This document shows, one piece after another, positions 8,774 to 18,954 of a stretch of 64,000 bases of DNA. Made by a program: the position numbers and the translations under genes. The notes beneath the pieces were generated by a model. That model made no database searches. It was not told the origin of the DNA and saw nothing but the letters and a program-made list of their open reading frames with translations. The stretch comes from CAZRIZ01 sp050950465 (lineage in GTDB: Bacteria > Patescibacteriota > Saccharimonadia > Saccharimonadales > Saccharimonadaceae): contig JBMNHQ010000001.1 of the NCBI GenBank assembly GCA_050950465.1, positions 248,001-312,000 on the forward strand, written 5' to 3'. The first letter of the stretch is position 1. Every line of letters begins with the position of its first letter.

Positions 8774-10707
8774 GGTGTGTTGTTTATTATGTCATGTAGT
8801 TTTTGGGCGGCAGCCGGAGAAGTGGAAGCCAAGTCTCCTTTTATGACACTGTCAATCTTTGCCTTGAAAGCAGGATTGTTCGGGTCATTGTAGTTTTGAT
8901 GAATAGCCTGACGCATTTGCTCAAGTGATTCAGGGGTAGCGCGACCGAAATCAGTGGCGTTTCTAGTATTTAAGAACTTGTCATCAACCTGCCGAGCAAT
9001 TGGGTTCATTAGCCCACCACTCTCAATAACTGGCAGTCCATTGTTGTGTCTTACGGCCTCTTCGAGACGAGATTCTAGAGCTAAGTTGTTTGACGCTTTA
9101 GCATTAGCATAAGATTTTCGAGCAGATTGACGCATTTGTTCATCTGATAGTCCTGCTCGGCTGGCGTGGGTCATCATTCTGTGATAATCATTTGTAGTGG
9201 TGTTAGCATCAAGCGCACTTCTTTCTGCGGCGGCGGCAAAGGCTCTTGACATATCTCCGCCGTTAGCCATAATGGCGAATTGGGCACTGTCAGACAATTG
9301 AGATTTGTCAATTTTGCCATCAGTGGAGTTTTTAAATAATTCCAAATCGTCGACACTGAATGATCTAGCCATGCTGCTAATGTCTTTAGCCTCCCTTTCT
9401 AGGGCGTCTTGTCTTCTTTGAGCTCCAGCCTTTCCAAATCGGCCACCTGTCTTCTGATATAGGTAATCATTTAGGGTTTTGCCAGCTGCCAATCGCGAAT
9501 CTCTTTTCTTTTCCCAACGATCCTTTTGCCCACTGACTATTCTTGAGCCCTTAGCTTTCTTCATACCAAATGCCCTACCGCGATTGAGTAGTTTATTAGC
9601 AGCCTGTCCGACCATCGGTACTGATGCCATAGTATTTTGAATTAGTGATGGGGCCACAACCAAGGGTATAACTCTTAATGCCAACCCCATGATTTGCATT
9701 ATTGAGTTATTACCACTTCCAGCAATTATAATGGAGCCGGCTAACTTGCTACCACTGAAGAGTAATGCAACTACTGGGTATGTAAGTACGACGGCCGTAA
9801 AGGCACCCTTCCAAGCATTAAATAACTTCTCGGTGTTCGGTAGAATCATTGCTGCAAAGGCAATGGGGGCTAAAACGGCTACTAAGATAGCAACAGCTTG
9901 TCGGATTAACAGCAAAAGCAATACCATGATTGCCACCAAGATGATACCCATAATTATTGGAAACACAAAGGACATCAGGGGTGTTATTTTATTGGCATTC
10001 CAAAGCAGTATGCCAGATACAACTGTTGAAACACCATAACTACCTGCTGTTTGTCCGCCCGTTCTTTCTGGCATGACCATGGAGTCAATCATGCCATCAA
10101 AAGCACCTTTTATAGAAGATCCAAGCAGGTTGCTGACATCTATAGCCAGCTGAACTATAAAGAAAGAAAGGTTAATTAGTACGACTGCAACCACGAGCTT
10201 GGGAAAAATCTTCTTAATATTGTAGTCGTTTATTCCGTAGCCTGTCACATAGGATGTTATTACTATTAGAAACATGATAACCAACAAGACATTGGCGGTA
10301 TCACGAAATATCCCCCATACATTTTTAGCAGAAGCTAGCGTAGTAGTATTTGTTTCAACGTTTCCACTTTCATCATCGATGGTCGTCGTGGTGTAGGTTC
10401 CACCCGACAAAATGGCTGGGTTGATTCGTAGCTGTCCCTCGATGAAGCCATAAACAGCATCAGCTGCACCACCGGATATCTCTAACAAAGGACACAATAT
10501 CCAGCCCAACAGGCTTTTACAGTATTCCGATGTGGTCTTAGCGTCTGGATCATTGCCACCTGCGCCAGTTGCCTGAATTGGGATGGGTGCAAGGGCGGCT
10601 GTCAGAATCATTAAAATTGCCAAACACCAGACAGATAGTTTTTGCAGTTTAGTTTTTTTCATTCCCACGCCCTTTTGCTTATCCTTATTATGATTTATTT
10701 TTATCAT
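8770..10707 (-). CDS. TrbL/VirB6-like membrane protein (paralogue 2)
   Basis: This encodes 645 residues, the shortest of the five paralogues. I chose the ATG at 10705-10707 because a perfect AGGAGA lies ~10 nt upstream, just after the stop of the preceding gene. A longer frame would run back inside that gene. A signal peptide (LSVWCLAILMILTAALAPIPIQA) is followed by a Cys pair (CKSLLGWILCP) and a short loop. The core at ~128-375 has the family signature VWGIFRDTANVLLVI...SYVTGYGINDYNIKK...INLSFF...IDVSNLLG, then LPNTEKLFNAW. The C-terminal ~270 residues are soluble, helical and charged (KKAKGSRIVSGQKDRWEKKRDSR...). It overlaps the next gene by 4 nt. A likely inner-membrane channel/scaffold of the T4SS-like apparatus. 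Confidence 0.8.
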   Translation of the reverse strand: MIKINHNKDKQKGVGMKKTKLQKLSVWCLAILMILTAALAPIPIQATGAGGNDPDAKTTSEYCKSLLGWILCPLLEISGGAADAVYGFIEGQLRINPAILSGGTYTTTTIDDESGNVETNTTTLASAKNVWGIFRDTANVLLVIMFLIVITSYVTGYGINDYNIKKIFPKLVVAVVLINLSFFIVQLAIDVSNLLGSSIKGAFDGMIDSMVMPERTGGQTAGSYGVSTVVSGILLWNANKITPLMSFVFPIIMGIILVAIMVLLLLLIRQAVAILVAVLAPIAFAAMILPNTEKLFNAWKGAFTAVVLTYPVVALLFSGSKLAGSIIIAGSGNNSIMQIMGLALRVIPLVVAPSLIQNTMASVPMVGQAANKLLNRGRAFGMKKAKGSRIVSGQKDRWEKKRDSRLAAGKTLNDYLYQKTGGRFGKAGAQRRQDALEREAKDISSMARSFSVDDLELFKNSTDGKIDKSQLSDSAQFAIMANGGDMSRAFAAAAERSALDANTTTNDYHRMMTHASRAGLSDEQMRQSARKSYANAKASNNLALESRLEEAVRHNNGLPVIESGGLMNPIARQVDDKFLNTRNATDFGRATPESLEQMRQAIHQNYNDPNNPAFKAKIDSVIKGDLASTSPAAAQKLHDIINNTP

Positions 10708-10720
10708 CTTTTCAAATCTC

Positions 10721-13700
10721 CTAAGAACGCCGTCGCTTAGTGTTTTTTGAGCCCCGTCGCTTACCTCTACTGCGCTGACTGATATCAATTCTCTGCTGTA
10801 AGTGTGGGGCTGGGTCGTTATATTTTGGAACTCTAGCCTTGAGAGAGTGTCCGATAATATTATCACGCTCATCGACGGTTAGGACCCTAATATTATTTAC
10901 TATTGCCCTGAGTTCATGAAGATTGTTTGATAGCCTAATACTCTCGGCATCGTAATTACGGTAACCAGCTTGTCGCAATAGACGAGAAAGATTAATCTGA
11001 TCAGTCTGATTTAACTGGTATTTTGACTTATTTATATTATCCACTAGTTCTTGGGTTAGGTTAGCTGAAAAGGCGTCATATGATAGCCCTAGGTTTAGAG
11101 AATTGTCGAGGGATTGATAAGTTTCACTAGAGAAACTGTTAGATTGCTTTCTGATTTGGGCCTCAAATTCAGCATTATTATGATATTCATCAACAAACAC
11201 TTCTCTGGCAACTGATCCATCGGGCATATATTCGGCATCGAGCGATTTTTGTTTACCGTCTTCATCGAGAGGTTGCTGTAGAACTTGATGAATCATATCA
11301 CTTCTGATGGCTTTCTTACGATAGGTGGTGAACTCGGTATCGTTACCAGAACTATCAGTTCGATTAGCATACATGGCTGGGTCGTAATTACCCCAGGTTT
11401 CGCCTTCGCTATTGGGATGATCGGTGTAGTAGGATTCTAAGGCTTTAAGTTCTCCAGTTGCTGCAAAGTTATTACTACCCTTGAAATAGGATAAAGCCTC
11501 TCGATGTGCAGCTTGAAGCTCGTCTTGACTAGCACCATTCATGCGAGCGAGATGAAGTGATTGAGCAAACGTTTCAATATTTATAGTGTCGTCGGTGGTG
11601 ATAGCGTTCTTGATTTGTGCTAGTCCAGCTTCGATAATAAGATCCTTGTCGTTACCGCCAGAGGCCATTAATTTGGCCATGCCGGCAGAACTGGCTTGCA
11701 GTCTTGGTACGGCAGCTGGTTGTTGAGTCACTAAGGCATCCTCTATGGCTTGGTAGTGACTAATAATATTGTTCGCATCGTTGGTAGTTAGTAGTTCGGC
11801 GCGTTCGCTATGTCTTTGGGCTAACTGTGTTTGAAGTTGAGCGGTACTTCCTGCTAATATTCTGCTATCACCAATCCTTCGATAAATTGCACTCTTTAAT
11901 GCGCGAATTGGTCTAAGGCCGGCGTATTGGCCAGCACGTACTTGTTTGTCAATATCTTCTAATCGTTTTTGTTTATACCATAATCGACTTCCTTCTTTTG
12001 GCTTGTAAGTACCACTGGCTCGCTGCATCGCATAGGTTGATAACTTAGATAGGCCAGCTGAAATAACAGGTATGCCTTTACCTAATTTAAAGGCCAAGTA
12101 TGGTGTGAATATCATAGGCAATACTAGAATGGTATGACTAACTAATCCAGACACGAAATCAGTTGAGCTGGTGATACTCAGTTGATAGCCAAGTCGGCCC
12201 ATGGCATAAACTAGGGCTGTCATTGGGAATAAAGTTAGAGAGAACATCAATCCTTTACTCCAAAGAGATGTTAGTTTTTTACTACCAGGTAGGAAGTAAA
12301 GTATGGCTATTATTGGTGCCGTGACAGTCGTTATGATTAGAATGGCGTCGCGACCTGACAGGATTAGAAGCTGTAGCAGCATAGTAATCAGCCACAAAAA
12401 TACGCCGACAATAAAAGTGATTATTGTGAGAAGATTAGTCGAGTCGGTTGTCAGCCGATATAGATTAACGATGCTAGCAGGATTGATTTGGTCTACTTTG
12501 CTAGCATTAACAATTATGGCATAAACACCGTGCCCAACTAAGTTACTTACTTCAACTAGCAGCTGAATTATGAAGTATGACAAATTAATTAAAATAACCG
12601 CTATAACAACTTTTGGAAGCATAGTTTTGATGTTGTAATTACTCAAACCATAGCCAGTCACGTGAGAAATTATGACTACTAAAATGGCAAACACAACCAA
12701 AACATTAGCTATGCTCATCATGGTTTGCCAAATTTCTTTCACGGGATTTTTTTGCATAACTGGCTCCCCGTCGTCATTAAGAGCCTTACTTGGGTCTAAA
12801 ATAGTTGGCTTGATGGTCATCCAGTTCTCTAATTCGCCATAGGCGCCGTCGTAGCTGCGCATCAAGAAATCAGACCCACCACATAATAACCACCCCAATC
12901 CTCCTTCGAAATCGCAGGGTATAGGCGAATCTCCAATCGACTCTTCCTCTTCATCTGGGGCAGGAAGCGCAATTAATGGGCTGGTATCGGGGTTGTTAAT
13001 TACCCATGTCATGTAATATCGTTCCTGCTGACTCAATCTTTTCCAACTAGGACCGGCATAACCGTCAGCTAGTGGCTGATGATCTTTGATGTTCCAATAC
13101 ATGGTCTGTAGAAACATGGGGTTAGTTTTATATGAACTTAGTAGGCCATCATGACTCACAAATATTCGACACTTGCTAGAGTCTTCGGAACAGAACTTAA
13201 TTAGTTTATCAGCTCCTGATATGGGAGGTTCATCGTAGCGACAACGCATCAAATCATGCTTTTCGTGTCTGGTATTAAAGTTTTTAGCATTTACAGCATT
13301 AATGCTCATAATATAATCTAGTGGAGAAAAGACACGACAATATCTTCCGGCACCAATTAGGGCAGTTTTGTCGCTAAGATCGTATCCTAAGGCGTTACTG
13401 ACATCGATATCTATGTTAAATATGAGGGAGCTACTACCGGTGCGACTTTTTTCAGATAAGGGCCCAGAGCTTCTTTCTATCATCTTAATATAATCAATTT
13501 CTGCCTCGGTCAGGCCCCTCTTGATATATGTGTTGGTCATAAGGTTGGGTAAATTAAAAACTATTTTGTCTCCACCTATGATTTCTTCATCGTTAAGCAG
13601 CTCCTCGAAAGAAAATCCCATACTGCCATAAGCGGTTAGCCCAATAAGAGTTGATAGGCGATCTCTATCGTGCAAATTTATTGAAACACTTTGATTGTCT

Positions 13701-14512
13701 ATAGTAGTATTGACGGCCCTATTAACCTTACTGCAATGTTGTTTTTTTTGTCTAGTACAGCTGTCTAGTACGGTTCGTATATAAGTGGCGTAGAAATTTA
13801 TCTCTTGAAAATCGTTGAAGTCGAGAGTTTGCCTAGGGTTAATTTCTATAGATGGCGGATCAGGTTGCGAAGGTAAGAGCTCAGCTGACTTTTGTCTAAC
13901 CATAGTCATACAATCGTTTAGCAGTTCAGCCTTTTCTTCGCAATTAGTTTTATCTCGGCCTGTTAGTTCACTACATTTACCATTAGCTCCAATCGATAAT
14001 AGTAAAAGATGGTGATGATTGTGTATGCCTGCTCCAGGTGCGTACATTCCAGAGCGCACTGAGTAGCAGCTCCCATCAGTCAATGACCCCTCACTGTACC
14101 TCACGGGACCACCTGGTACAGGGACACACCTGCCGGTCTCAAAGTTCCATATATGGCTGAAACTAAGGCCGCCACCATGAGGGCCTGCGGCATGGTTTCC
14201 TCCTGAACATAACGCGATATTTAAGTTGGGTATGAGTTGATTTGATGTCTCATCAAGTATAACCACCTGTTCTATTACGTCCTCTAATTTAAATATGTTA
14301 TTTAAGTTATCTCTGGCACATCTCTCTTTGTTCTCTGCCCCTAATATCTCTGGGCAAAGAGTGTTCCGAAAATAATCTTCGGCAGAACCTCGTCTGTAGG
14401 CTAACGTTATTTGGGATGACAGTAAAGTTGGTAGAACGGAAAATAGCATTAAAATAACTAACGTAATTAAACGGATAGTGTGTTTTTTAGAAGTCTTGAA
14501 AATGATTCTCAT
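10721..14512 (-). CDS. TrbL/VirB6-like giant membrane protein (paralogue 3)
   Basis: This encodes 1263 residues. The signal peptide (LITLVILMLFSVLPTLLSSQITLA) precedes a ~530-residue Cys-rich extracytoplasmic domain. The conserved Cys pair motif CDFEGGLGWLLC comes just before the core. The core at ~590-840 reads IWQTMMSIANVLVVF...SHVTGYGLSNYNIKT...INLSYFI...VEVSNLVG, then LPGSKKLTSLW. The tail of ~420 residues is hydrophilic and ends in a strongly basic RSRGKRRGSKNTKRRRS. The start overlaps the upstream stop by ATGA (14509-14512). It sits in the middle of a five-gene paralogous run, pointing to duplication followed by strong divergence outside the core. Confidence 0.8.
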   Translation of the reverse strand: MRIIFKTSKKHTIRLITLVILMLFSVLPTLLSSQITLAYRRGSAEDYFRNTLCPEILGAENKERCARDNLNNIFKLEDVIEQVVILDETSNQLIPNLNIALCSGGNHAAGPHGGGLSFSHIWNFETGRCVPVPGGPVRYSEGSLTDGSCYSVRSGMYAPGAGIHNHHHLLLLSIGANGKCSELTGRDKTNCEEKAELLNDCMTMVRQKSAELLPSQPDPPSIEINPRQTLDFNDFQEINFYATYIRTVLDSCTRQKKQHCSKVNRAVNTTIDNQSVSINLHDRDRLSTLIGLTAYGSMGFSFEELLNDEEIIGGDKIVFNLPNLMTNTYIKRGLTEAEIDYIKMIERSSGPLSEKSRTGSSSLIFNIDIDVSNALGYDLSDKTALIGAGRYCRVFSPLDYIMSINAVNAKNFNTRHEKHDLMRCRYDEPPISGADKLIKFCSEDSSKCRIFVSHDGLLSSYKTNPMFLQTMYWNIKDHQPLADGYAGPSWKRLSQQERYYMTWVINNPDTSPLIALPAPDEEEESIGDSPIPCDFEGGLGWLLCGGSDFLMRSYDGAYGELENWMTIKPTILDPSKALNDDGEPVMQKNPVKEIWQTMMSIANVLVVFAILVVIISHVTGYGLSNYNIKTMLPKVVIAVILINLSYFIIQLLVEVSNLVGHGVYAIIVNASKVDQINPASIVNLYRLTTDSTNLLTIITFIVGVFLWLITMLLQLLILSGRDAILIITTVTAPIIAILYFLPGSKKLTSLWSKGLMFSLTLFPMTALVYAMGRLGYQLSITSSTDFVSGLVSHTILVLPMIFTPYLAFKLGKGIPVISAGLSKLSTYAMQRASGTYKPKEGSRLWYKQKRLEDIDKQVRAGQYAGLRPIRALKSAIYRRIGDSRILAGSTAQLQTQLAQRHSERAELLTTNDANNIISHYQAIEDALVTQQPAAVPRLQASSAGMAKLMASGGNDKDLIIEAGLAQIKNAITTDDTINIETFAQSLHLARMNGASQDELQAAHREALSYFKGSNNFAATGELKALESYYTDHPNSEGETWGNYDPAMYANRTDSSGNDTEFTTYRKKAIRSDMIHQVLQQPLDEDGKQKSLDAEYMPDGSVAREVFVDEYHNNAEFEAQIRKQSNSFSSETYQSLDNSLNLGLSYDAFSANLTQELVDNINKSKYQLNQTDQINLSRLLRQAGYRNYDAESIRLSNNLHELRAIVNNIRVLTVDERDNIIGHSLKARVPKYNDPAPHLQQRIDISQRSRGKRRGSKNTKRRRS

Positions 14513-17500
14513 CTTGCAATCTCCTCGGGTTCTATGCCAATAGCTTGAAACATACCGACTGGACCAGCTCTTTTAGCATCTTCAAGGGTTCTAACACCGT
14601 AAATAGCTCGAATCTTTTCTTCTAGGGCAATTGGTCCAGTTACTTCTGGGTATTTGTTGCGCACATTACTTTCTATAGAGCGATAAATACTCTCAACAAT
14701 CGGTTCACTAACAGCAGTCTGTATACTGGGTGGTAGTTGATTCCAACTGCGGCCAAAGTTATATATGATATGATTCATGACTGCAAAATCTGCTTCTTTG
14801 GGAGTGTCTGGATTGGCTCGCCGTCGCTCGTAATTATCTATTGTAGTGCTCAAATCGATAGTTTCGCCAATTTTATCCAAAATTCGTTCTCTAGCGAAGT
14901 GGGTTGTAGTTGCACCAATATTACGATCAGGTGTTCTAGTGTCGTCAAAAAGCCTAGAGTAATACTGTTCGACTGGAATACTAGTAATCTCTTTGTCGTA
15001 CGTCTTGTATAGATCATATTTGGTTGGAGCTCGATTTTCACGACGATCTTCAGACCAACCTTCAGGCAATGGCGCATCCCTGTGTCCCTTTGTAATCTTA
15101 GTAACCAAACCGTCAACGGTGTCCTTGTTGGTTTTCATATCAAACTTTAGGTCTTTTATACCAACTTCTATAGTTTGACCGTTTTGAGTTGTTAGAACCT
15201 TTAGGTTATCTAACTCGATTGGCGCCAAGCCATTAACTCCATTGTTTTTAAGAGTTTGGTTGACAAGCTCAAAAGTTGTGAGGGCGTAGCTGAGGTCTTC
15301 AAGTTTAGTACCTGTTAGCATATCAATTTCGCCCTTAGCATTGTAAACGAAGCTACCAGAAAGAGATGCTAGATTGGTTAGACCAGTTGTGATGAGGTTG
15401 TAGCTAGCTTGAGAGGTATTAGGATCTTTAGCCTCAGCATCAATTGCCGCGGTTAACAAGTCACGCTGGTTAAGCCCTTGAATTTTACTGGCTGTAGCGT
15501 TCATAGATAGATCTTGACTTAACCCAGTCCAAGCTGGGCTTTTCGCATCGGCGGCAATGTTCGTCATATTACCACTGTTCTCAATTATGTAACGACGCAA
15601 TACAGATTTGTTTTCTAAGTCGGTAGTTGCTTTTTGGATAACGTTGGAGGCAATAACATCACGAGGTTTGATAGTCATGTGAGATCTGATTATTCCCATA
15701 ACTTCTACGTCACCAGTACCTGATTTGGCTGTACCATAAGTTAGGCCGATGTATTCAGTCTTGCTAATACCTAGAGCCTGAGCATTGTCAATTGCTTTTT
15801 GATAGAGAGCTTGGTCAGTTACGCCATTTTTGGCCAATAGAACTGGCGCCACAGCTGCAAGATTGTGCATTTGACCACGGTCTTGATTTACAACCAAGTC
15901 GTATTGTTTCTGTCGAGATTCTGATAACTGATTATAATAATATCCCCTATTTCCTTGTTCCATTATCAGCGCTCTTAGTAAGACCATATCATTACCTATT
16001 ATTGTAGAAATAGAGTTTTTGCTAGTCATGTTGGTAGATCTCATTCCTCGGGCAATATTTCTACCGGCACCAAAAGAGACGGCATTTAATAGTCCGGCAG
16101 CGCTAAGATTAAACTTACGGCGTCCTTTAGTAAATGGTACGTTTTGAGTATTTACTCTTTCTAACCAAGATGATCTAGGTCGGTCTTCTTGCCACTCTTT
16201 AGCCCTCTTGAATTCGCGTCCAGTTAGTTCGCCAACCCTGTCAAGCTGTCTACCGGCAAATTTCCTAAATCGATTACCAGCTCTATGTTGCCAAGCAGTG
16301 TTGCCAGCCAAGGTATCAGTCACTGCTCTGCCAGCAAAGCCGAAAACATTACGGCGTAGATGAGATTTCCTGATTTTATTATCCAACCTAGTTTGAACGG
16401 CTGTAGTAGCAGTTTTGGAGCCAGACAAGATATTGGTAGTTATCTTAGAAACGGAATTGAATAACATCTTGATGATAGTCGGGATGAATATTATTGAAAC
16501 ATAAGGAAGGACCGCAGCTACGATTTTAACTAATCCAGCTGTTCCGTCGCCAGAGTGACTGACGCTGGACATGATTAAGCTGGTCAGTTTAGAGGCAGAA
16601 TAAGTCAGTTGTGCTACCGGATAAATAGCTAGTAATGTCATGAAAGCTCGCCACCACTTCTTTGTAAATTTTTCACCACTAGGTAGGCCTGCTACCCCAA
16701 AGGCTAAAGGTGCCGCTAGTATTAATATAATTAAAATAACCTTACGTAGAGCTAACAGAACTAGAAGCGAGAATACTCCGAATATAGCAATTAGCAATAC
16801 CGGTAAAGCTAGTGCTAGAACTCCAGCCATAATAAGGACGCTACCACTAGCTCGGAAAATTAGAAATTCAAAACTCGATGAGTCGGTACCAACCAGACCA
16901 GCAGAAATGTCATTGATTATATCTGCCATCCCACCCCCTAGAATGTTTGATATCTCAACACCAAGTCGAGTTATAATGAAAGATAGATTGATTAATAGGG
17001 CTGATGCTAGAATTTTTGGCAGGAGCGTTTTAATTTGATAATTACTCAAACCAATCCCAGTGACTTGTGACAGAATTACAAATATAAAAGATATTATTAG
17101 TAAGACGTTTGCAATATCCCTAGCGGTTTCCCAAATTTTTTCAATTCTGGCGTCAGCGAACATATTTGGACTAATACTAAAAACTTGATTAATCATTTCT
17201 TGCATCTTGTCAGCCGCAAGAACTTCGGTCTTTAAGACGGGACAGAAAATCCAACGACCTCTTCGTAGCGCTTCTGACTTGTCCATGAAGTGACAAATGT
17301 CTTTGCCACGCAGGTTTGGTGAAATTCGCTCAATATAACACTGCAGGCCATTGGTCTTACAAGTAAGTCGATCATTGGTTTTATCACCAAAGTTTTCTTC
17401 ACAGATTTTGATGATACTCTCGGGTAAAGATTTATTTAGTTCAGCTTCGGTTTTGCTGTTTTTAGATAATCTGGCATTACCATTGTACTCACTCTTTGGG

Positions 17501-18873
17501 TGTCCGCCAGATAGCCTACCTAGTATTTGTCCAAATGACGGTGTAATTACTTGGCAATTATTTCGACGCAATTCCTGAGCAACAATAGCTGAATATGGTT
17601 TATCAATTAATGAATCGTCACTCAGGCTAGCCAAAACCTCTCCGCTACATAGTTCACAGTATGGTGGTACTATAGTACCAGCTCTGGAATAGTTTTGACA
17701 CTCTAAGCATTTTTGTCTTAGTCTGGCGACGGCTTTTTTGCGGTTAGCTTTTCGTTGTTCTCTTTGTTCGGCAGTTTCACCATCTGGTTTACCGTTAAAA
17801 ACAATACCCATGTATTGGTTTTCAATATAATTTTGATACACGGGTCGTTGCTCGTTAATAGGTACTATGAGCTGACCAGCTAATGCAAACGGGTCATTGA
17901 TGGATGAGTTGGTTTCCCAGTTAAACCAAAGGATTTTCTTTTCATCAATCTTAAAACCTACACAAGTTCTGGTTAGTTTAGCTCTGGCCAGTAGACTACT
18001 TTCAACCAAGCCTGCTACGTCATTGTCTTGTCCGGCTGGTAAGACTAATTTAATTAACAAGTCGGGGACCCCTAGGCAAGCAGTTTCCTCAAGATTTTCA
18101 ACAAAATTTACACCACTGGCTTTTTGAAAAAAGGTTTTACCGTTTTCTAGCGTATGTGCTCCACAGAGCTGCCTATGTTCACCAGTGCCCGCATCAAACA
18201 TTTGGTTGTAAATCAGTCCGCTGTCGCTATCTGATTCTATATGGGCGTAAAATCCGATTCCTAGGTTGCCTGTACTAGTGTTAAGTATAACTGGGGCGTT
18301 TACACCGTCAGATAGGCCTGCTGTTCCAAAGTAGTTGTCGAAGTCGTTTTTAAGCGGATCCATTCCAACTTCTTTAAATAGGTTCAAAAATCGGGACCGA
18401 TAGTATTGAGTCGTATCATTACTACTTGGGTCTTCTGGTCTAAATATAATAGCCTCACTCTCCGCATGGATATCATAACGATTTAGCAAATCATAACCTT
18501 TATAAATTCGCGAGAGATGTCGAGCTAAGGATCCCCAGAGGCCGTTTTTCAATACGATGCTATTTACTTTGTTGCTACCACTGCTACGTGTAAAATATAT
18601 TTCTGATCCAGTGGCAATTTCACAAAAAGCGTTGTTGTCAGTCGAGGATTTGCCTAGTACAACTGGTTGACAGTAGCATTGTTTGATATCAGAATCGCAG
18701 GTAATAGTGTTGGTCGCGCAGTATAAATCGGGACAGATAATATTACCATCAACATCAACACATTCTAAGTTGTTGTTAACTACAGCTATAGCTTGATACG
18801 GATTAATTAATGATGCAAATAAAATAACTAGCCCTATCAGCCAAAAATATTTTGTCTGTCGCCACCACTCCAT
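14509..18873 (-). CDS. TrbL/VirB6-like giant membrane protein (paralogue 4)
   Basis: This encodes 1454 residues, the largest of the set. The signal anchor (YFWLIGLVILFASLINPYQAIA) is followed by a ~540-residue extracytoplasmic domain. That domain has an early cluster of cysteines (CPDLYCATNTITCDSDIKQCYC) and a CLECQN...CELC group that could bind metal or form disulfides. The core at ~575-810 has IWETARDIANVLLII...SQVTGIGLSNYQIKT...INLSFII...VEISNILG, then LPSGEKFTKKWW. A ~640-residue soluble tail follows. AGGAG directly abuts the ATG, a spacing of zero that should not work well. A TTGCAA-17-GATAAT promoter lies 9 nt before the ATG instead, so a near-leaderless transcript can start here within the cluster. 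Confidence 0.8.
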   Translation of the reverse strand: MEWWRQTKYFWLIGLVILFASLINPYQAIAVVNNNLECVDVDGNIICPDLYCATNTITCDSDIKQCYCQPVVLGKSSTDNNAFCEIATGSEIYFTRSSGSNKVNSIVLKNGLWGSLARHLSRIYKGYDLLNRYDIHAESEAIIFRPEDPSSNDTTQYYRSRFLNLFKEVGMDPLKNDFDNYFGTAGLSDGVNAPVILNTSTGNLGIGFYAHIESDSDSGLIYNQMFDAGTGEHRQLCGAHTLENGKTFFQKASGVNFVENLEETACLGVPDLLIKLVLPAGQDNDVAGLVESSLLARAKLTRTCVGFKIDEKKILWFNWETNSSINDPFALAGQLIVPINEQRPVYQNYIENQYMGIVFNGKPDGETAEQREQRKANRKKAVARLRQKCLECQNYSRAGTIVPPYCELCSGEVLASLSDDSLIDKPYSAIVAQELRRNNCQVITPSFGQILGRLSGGHPKSEYNGNARLSKNSKTEAELNKSLPESIIKICEENFGDKTNDRLTCKTNGLQCYIERISPNLRGKDICHFMDKSEALRRGRWIFCPVLKTEVLAADKMQEMINQVFSISPNMFADARIEKIWETARDIANVLLIISFIFVILSQVTGIGLSNYQIKTLLPKILASALLINLSFIITRLGVEISNILGGGMADIINDISAGLVGTDSSSFEFLIFRASGSVLIMAGVLALALPVLLIAIFGVFSLLVLLALRKVILIILILAAPLAFGVAGLPSGEKFTKKWWRAFMTLLAIYPVAQLTYSASKLTSLIMSSVSHSGDGTAGLVKIVAAVLPYVSIIFIPTIIKMLFNSVSKITTNILSGSKTATTAVQTRLDNKIRKSHLRRNVFGFAGRAVTDTLAGNTAWQHRAGNRFRKFAGRQLDRVGELTGREFKRAKEWQEDRPRSSWLERVNTQNVPFTKGRRKFNLSAAGLLNAVSFGAGRNIARGMRSTNMTSKNSISTIIGNDMVLLRALIMEQGNRGYYYNQLSESRQKQYDLVVNQDRGQMHNLAAVAPVLLAKNGVTDQALYQKAIDNAQALGISKTEYIGLTYGTAKSGTGDVEVMGIIRSHMTIKPRDVIASNVIQKATTDLENKSVLRRYIIENSGNMTNIAADAKSPAWTGLSQDLSMNATASKIQGLNQRDLLTAAIDAEAKDPNTSQASYNLITTGLTNLASLSGSFVYNAKGEIDMLTGTKLEDLSYALTTFELVNQTLKNNGVNGLAPIELDNLKVLTTQNGQTIEVGIKDLKFDMKTNKDTVDGLVTKITKGHRDAPLPEGWSEDRRENRAPTKYDLYKTYDKEITSIPVEQYYSRLFDDTRTPDRNIGATTTHFARERILDKIGETIDLSTTIDNYERRRANPDTPKEADFAVMNHIIYNFGRSWNQLPPSIQTAVSEPIVESIYRSIESNVRNKYPEVTGPIALEEKIRAIYGVRTLEDAKRAGPVGMFQAIGIEPEEIAR

Positions 18874-18882
18874 CTCCTATTC

Positions 18883-18911
18883 ATTATCTTACAAAACGCT
18901 TGTGGTTGCAA
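18883..18911 (-). promoter_or_regulatory. Sigma70-like promoter for paralogue 4
   Basis: On the minus strand, TTGCAA (18906-18911), a 17-bp spacer and GATAAT (18883-18888) are seen, with the ATG at 18873 only 9 nt beyond. The predicted start of transcription is about 2-3 nt before the ATG. Confidence 0.5.
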
Positions 18912-18954
18912 GTGATAAGACTGGTGAATAGTGAAATATTCTGGACACAATTAT

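Noticed and set aside
10708..10872. Longer 700-codon form of the 8770 gene
   Set aside because: The extra 55 codons lie inside the preceding gene. A perfect AGGAGA site precedes the ATG at 10707.
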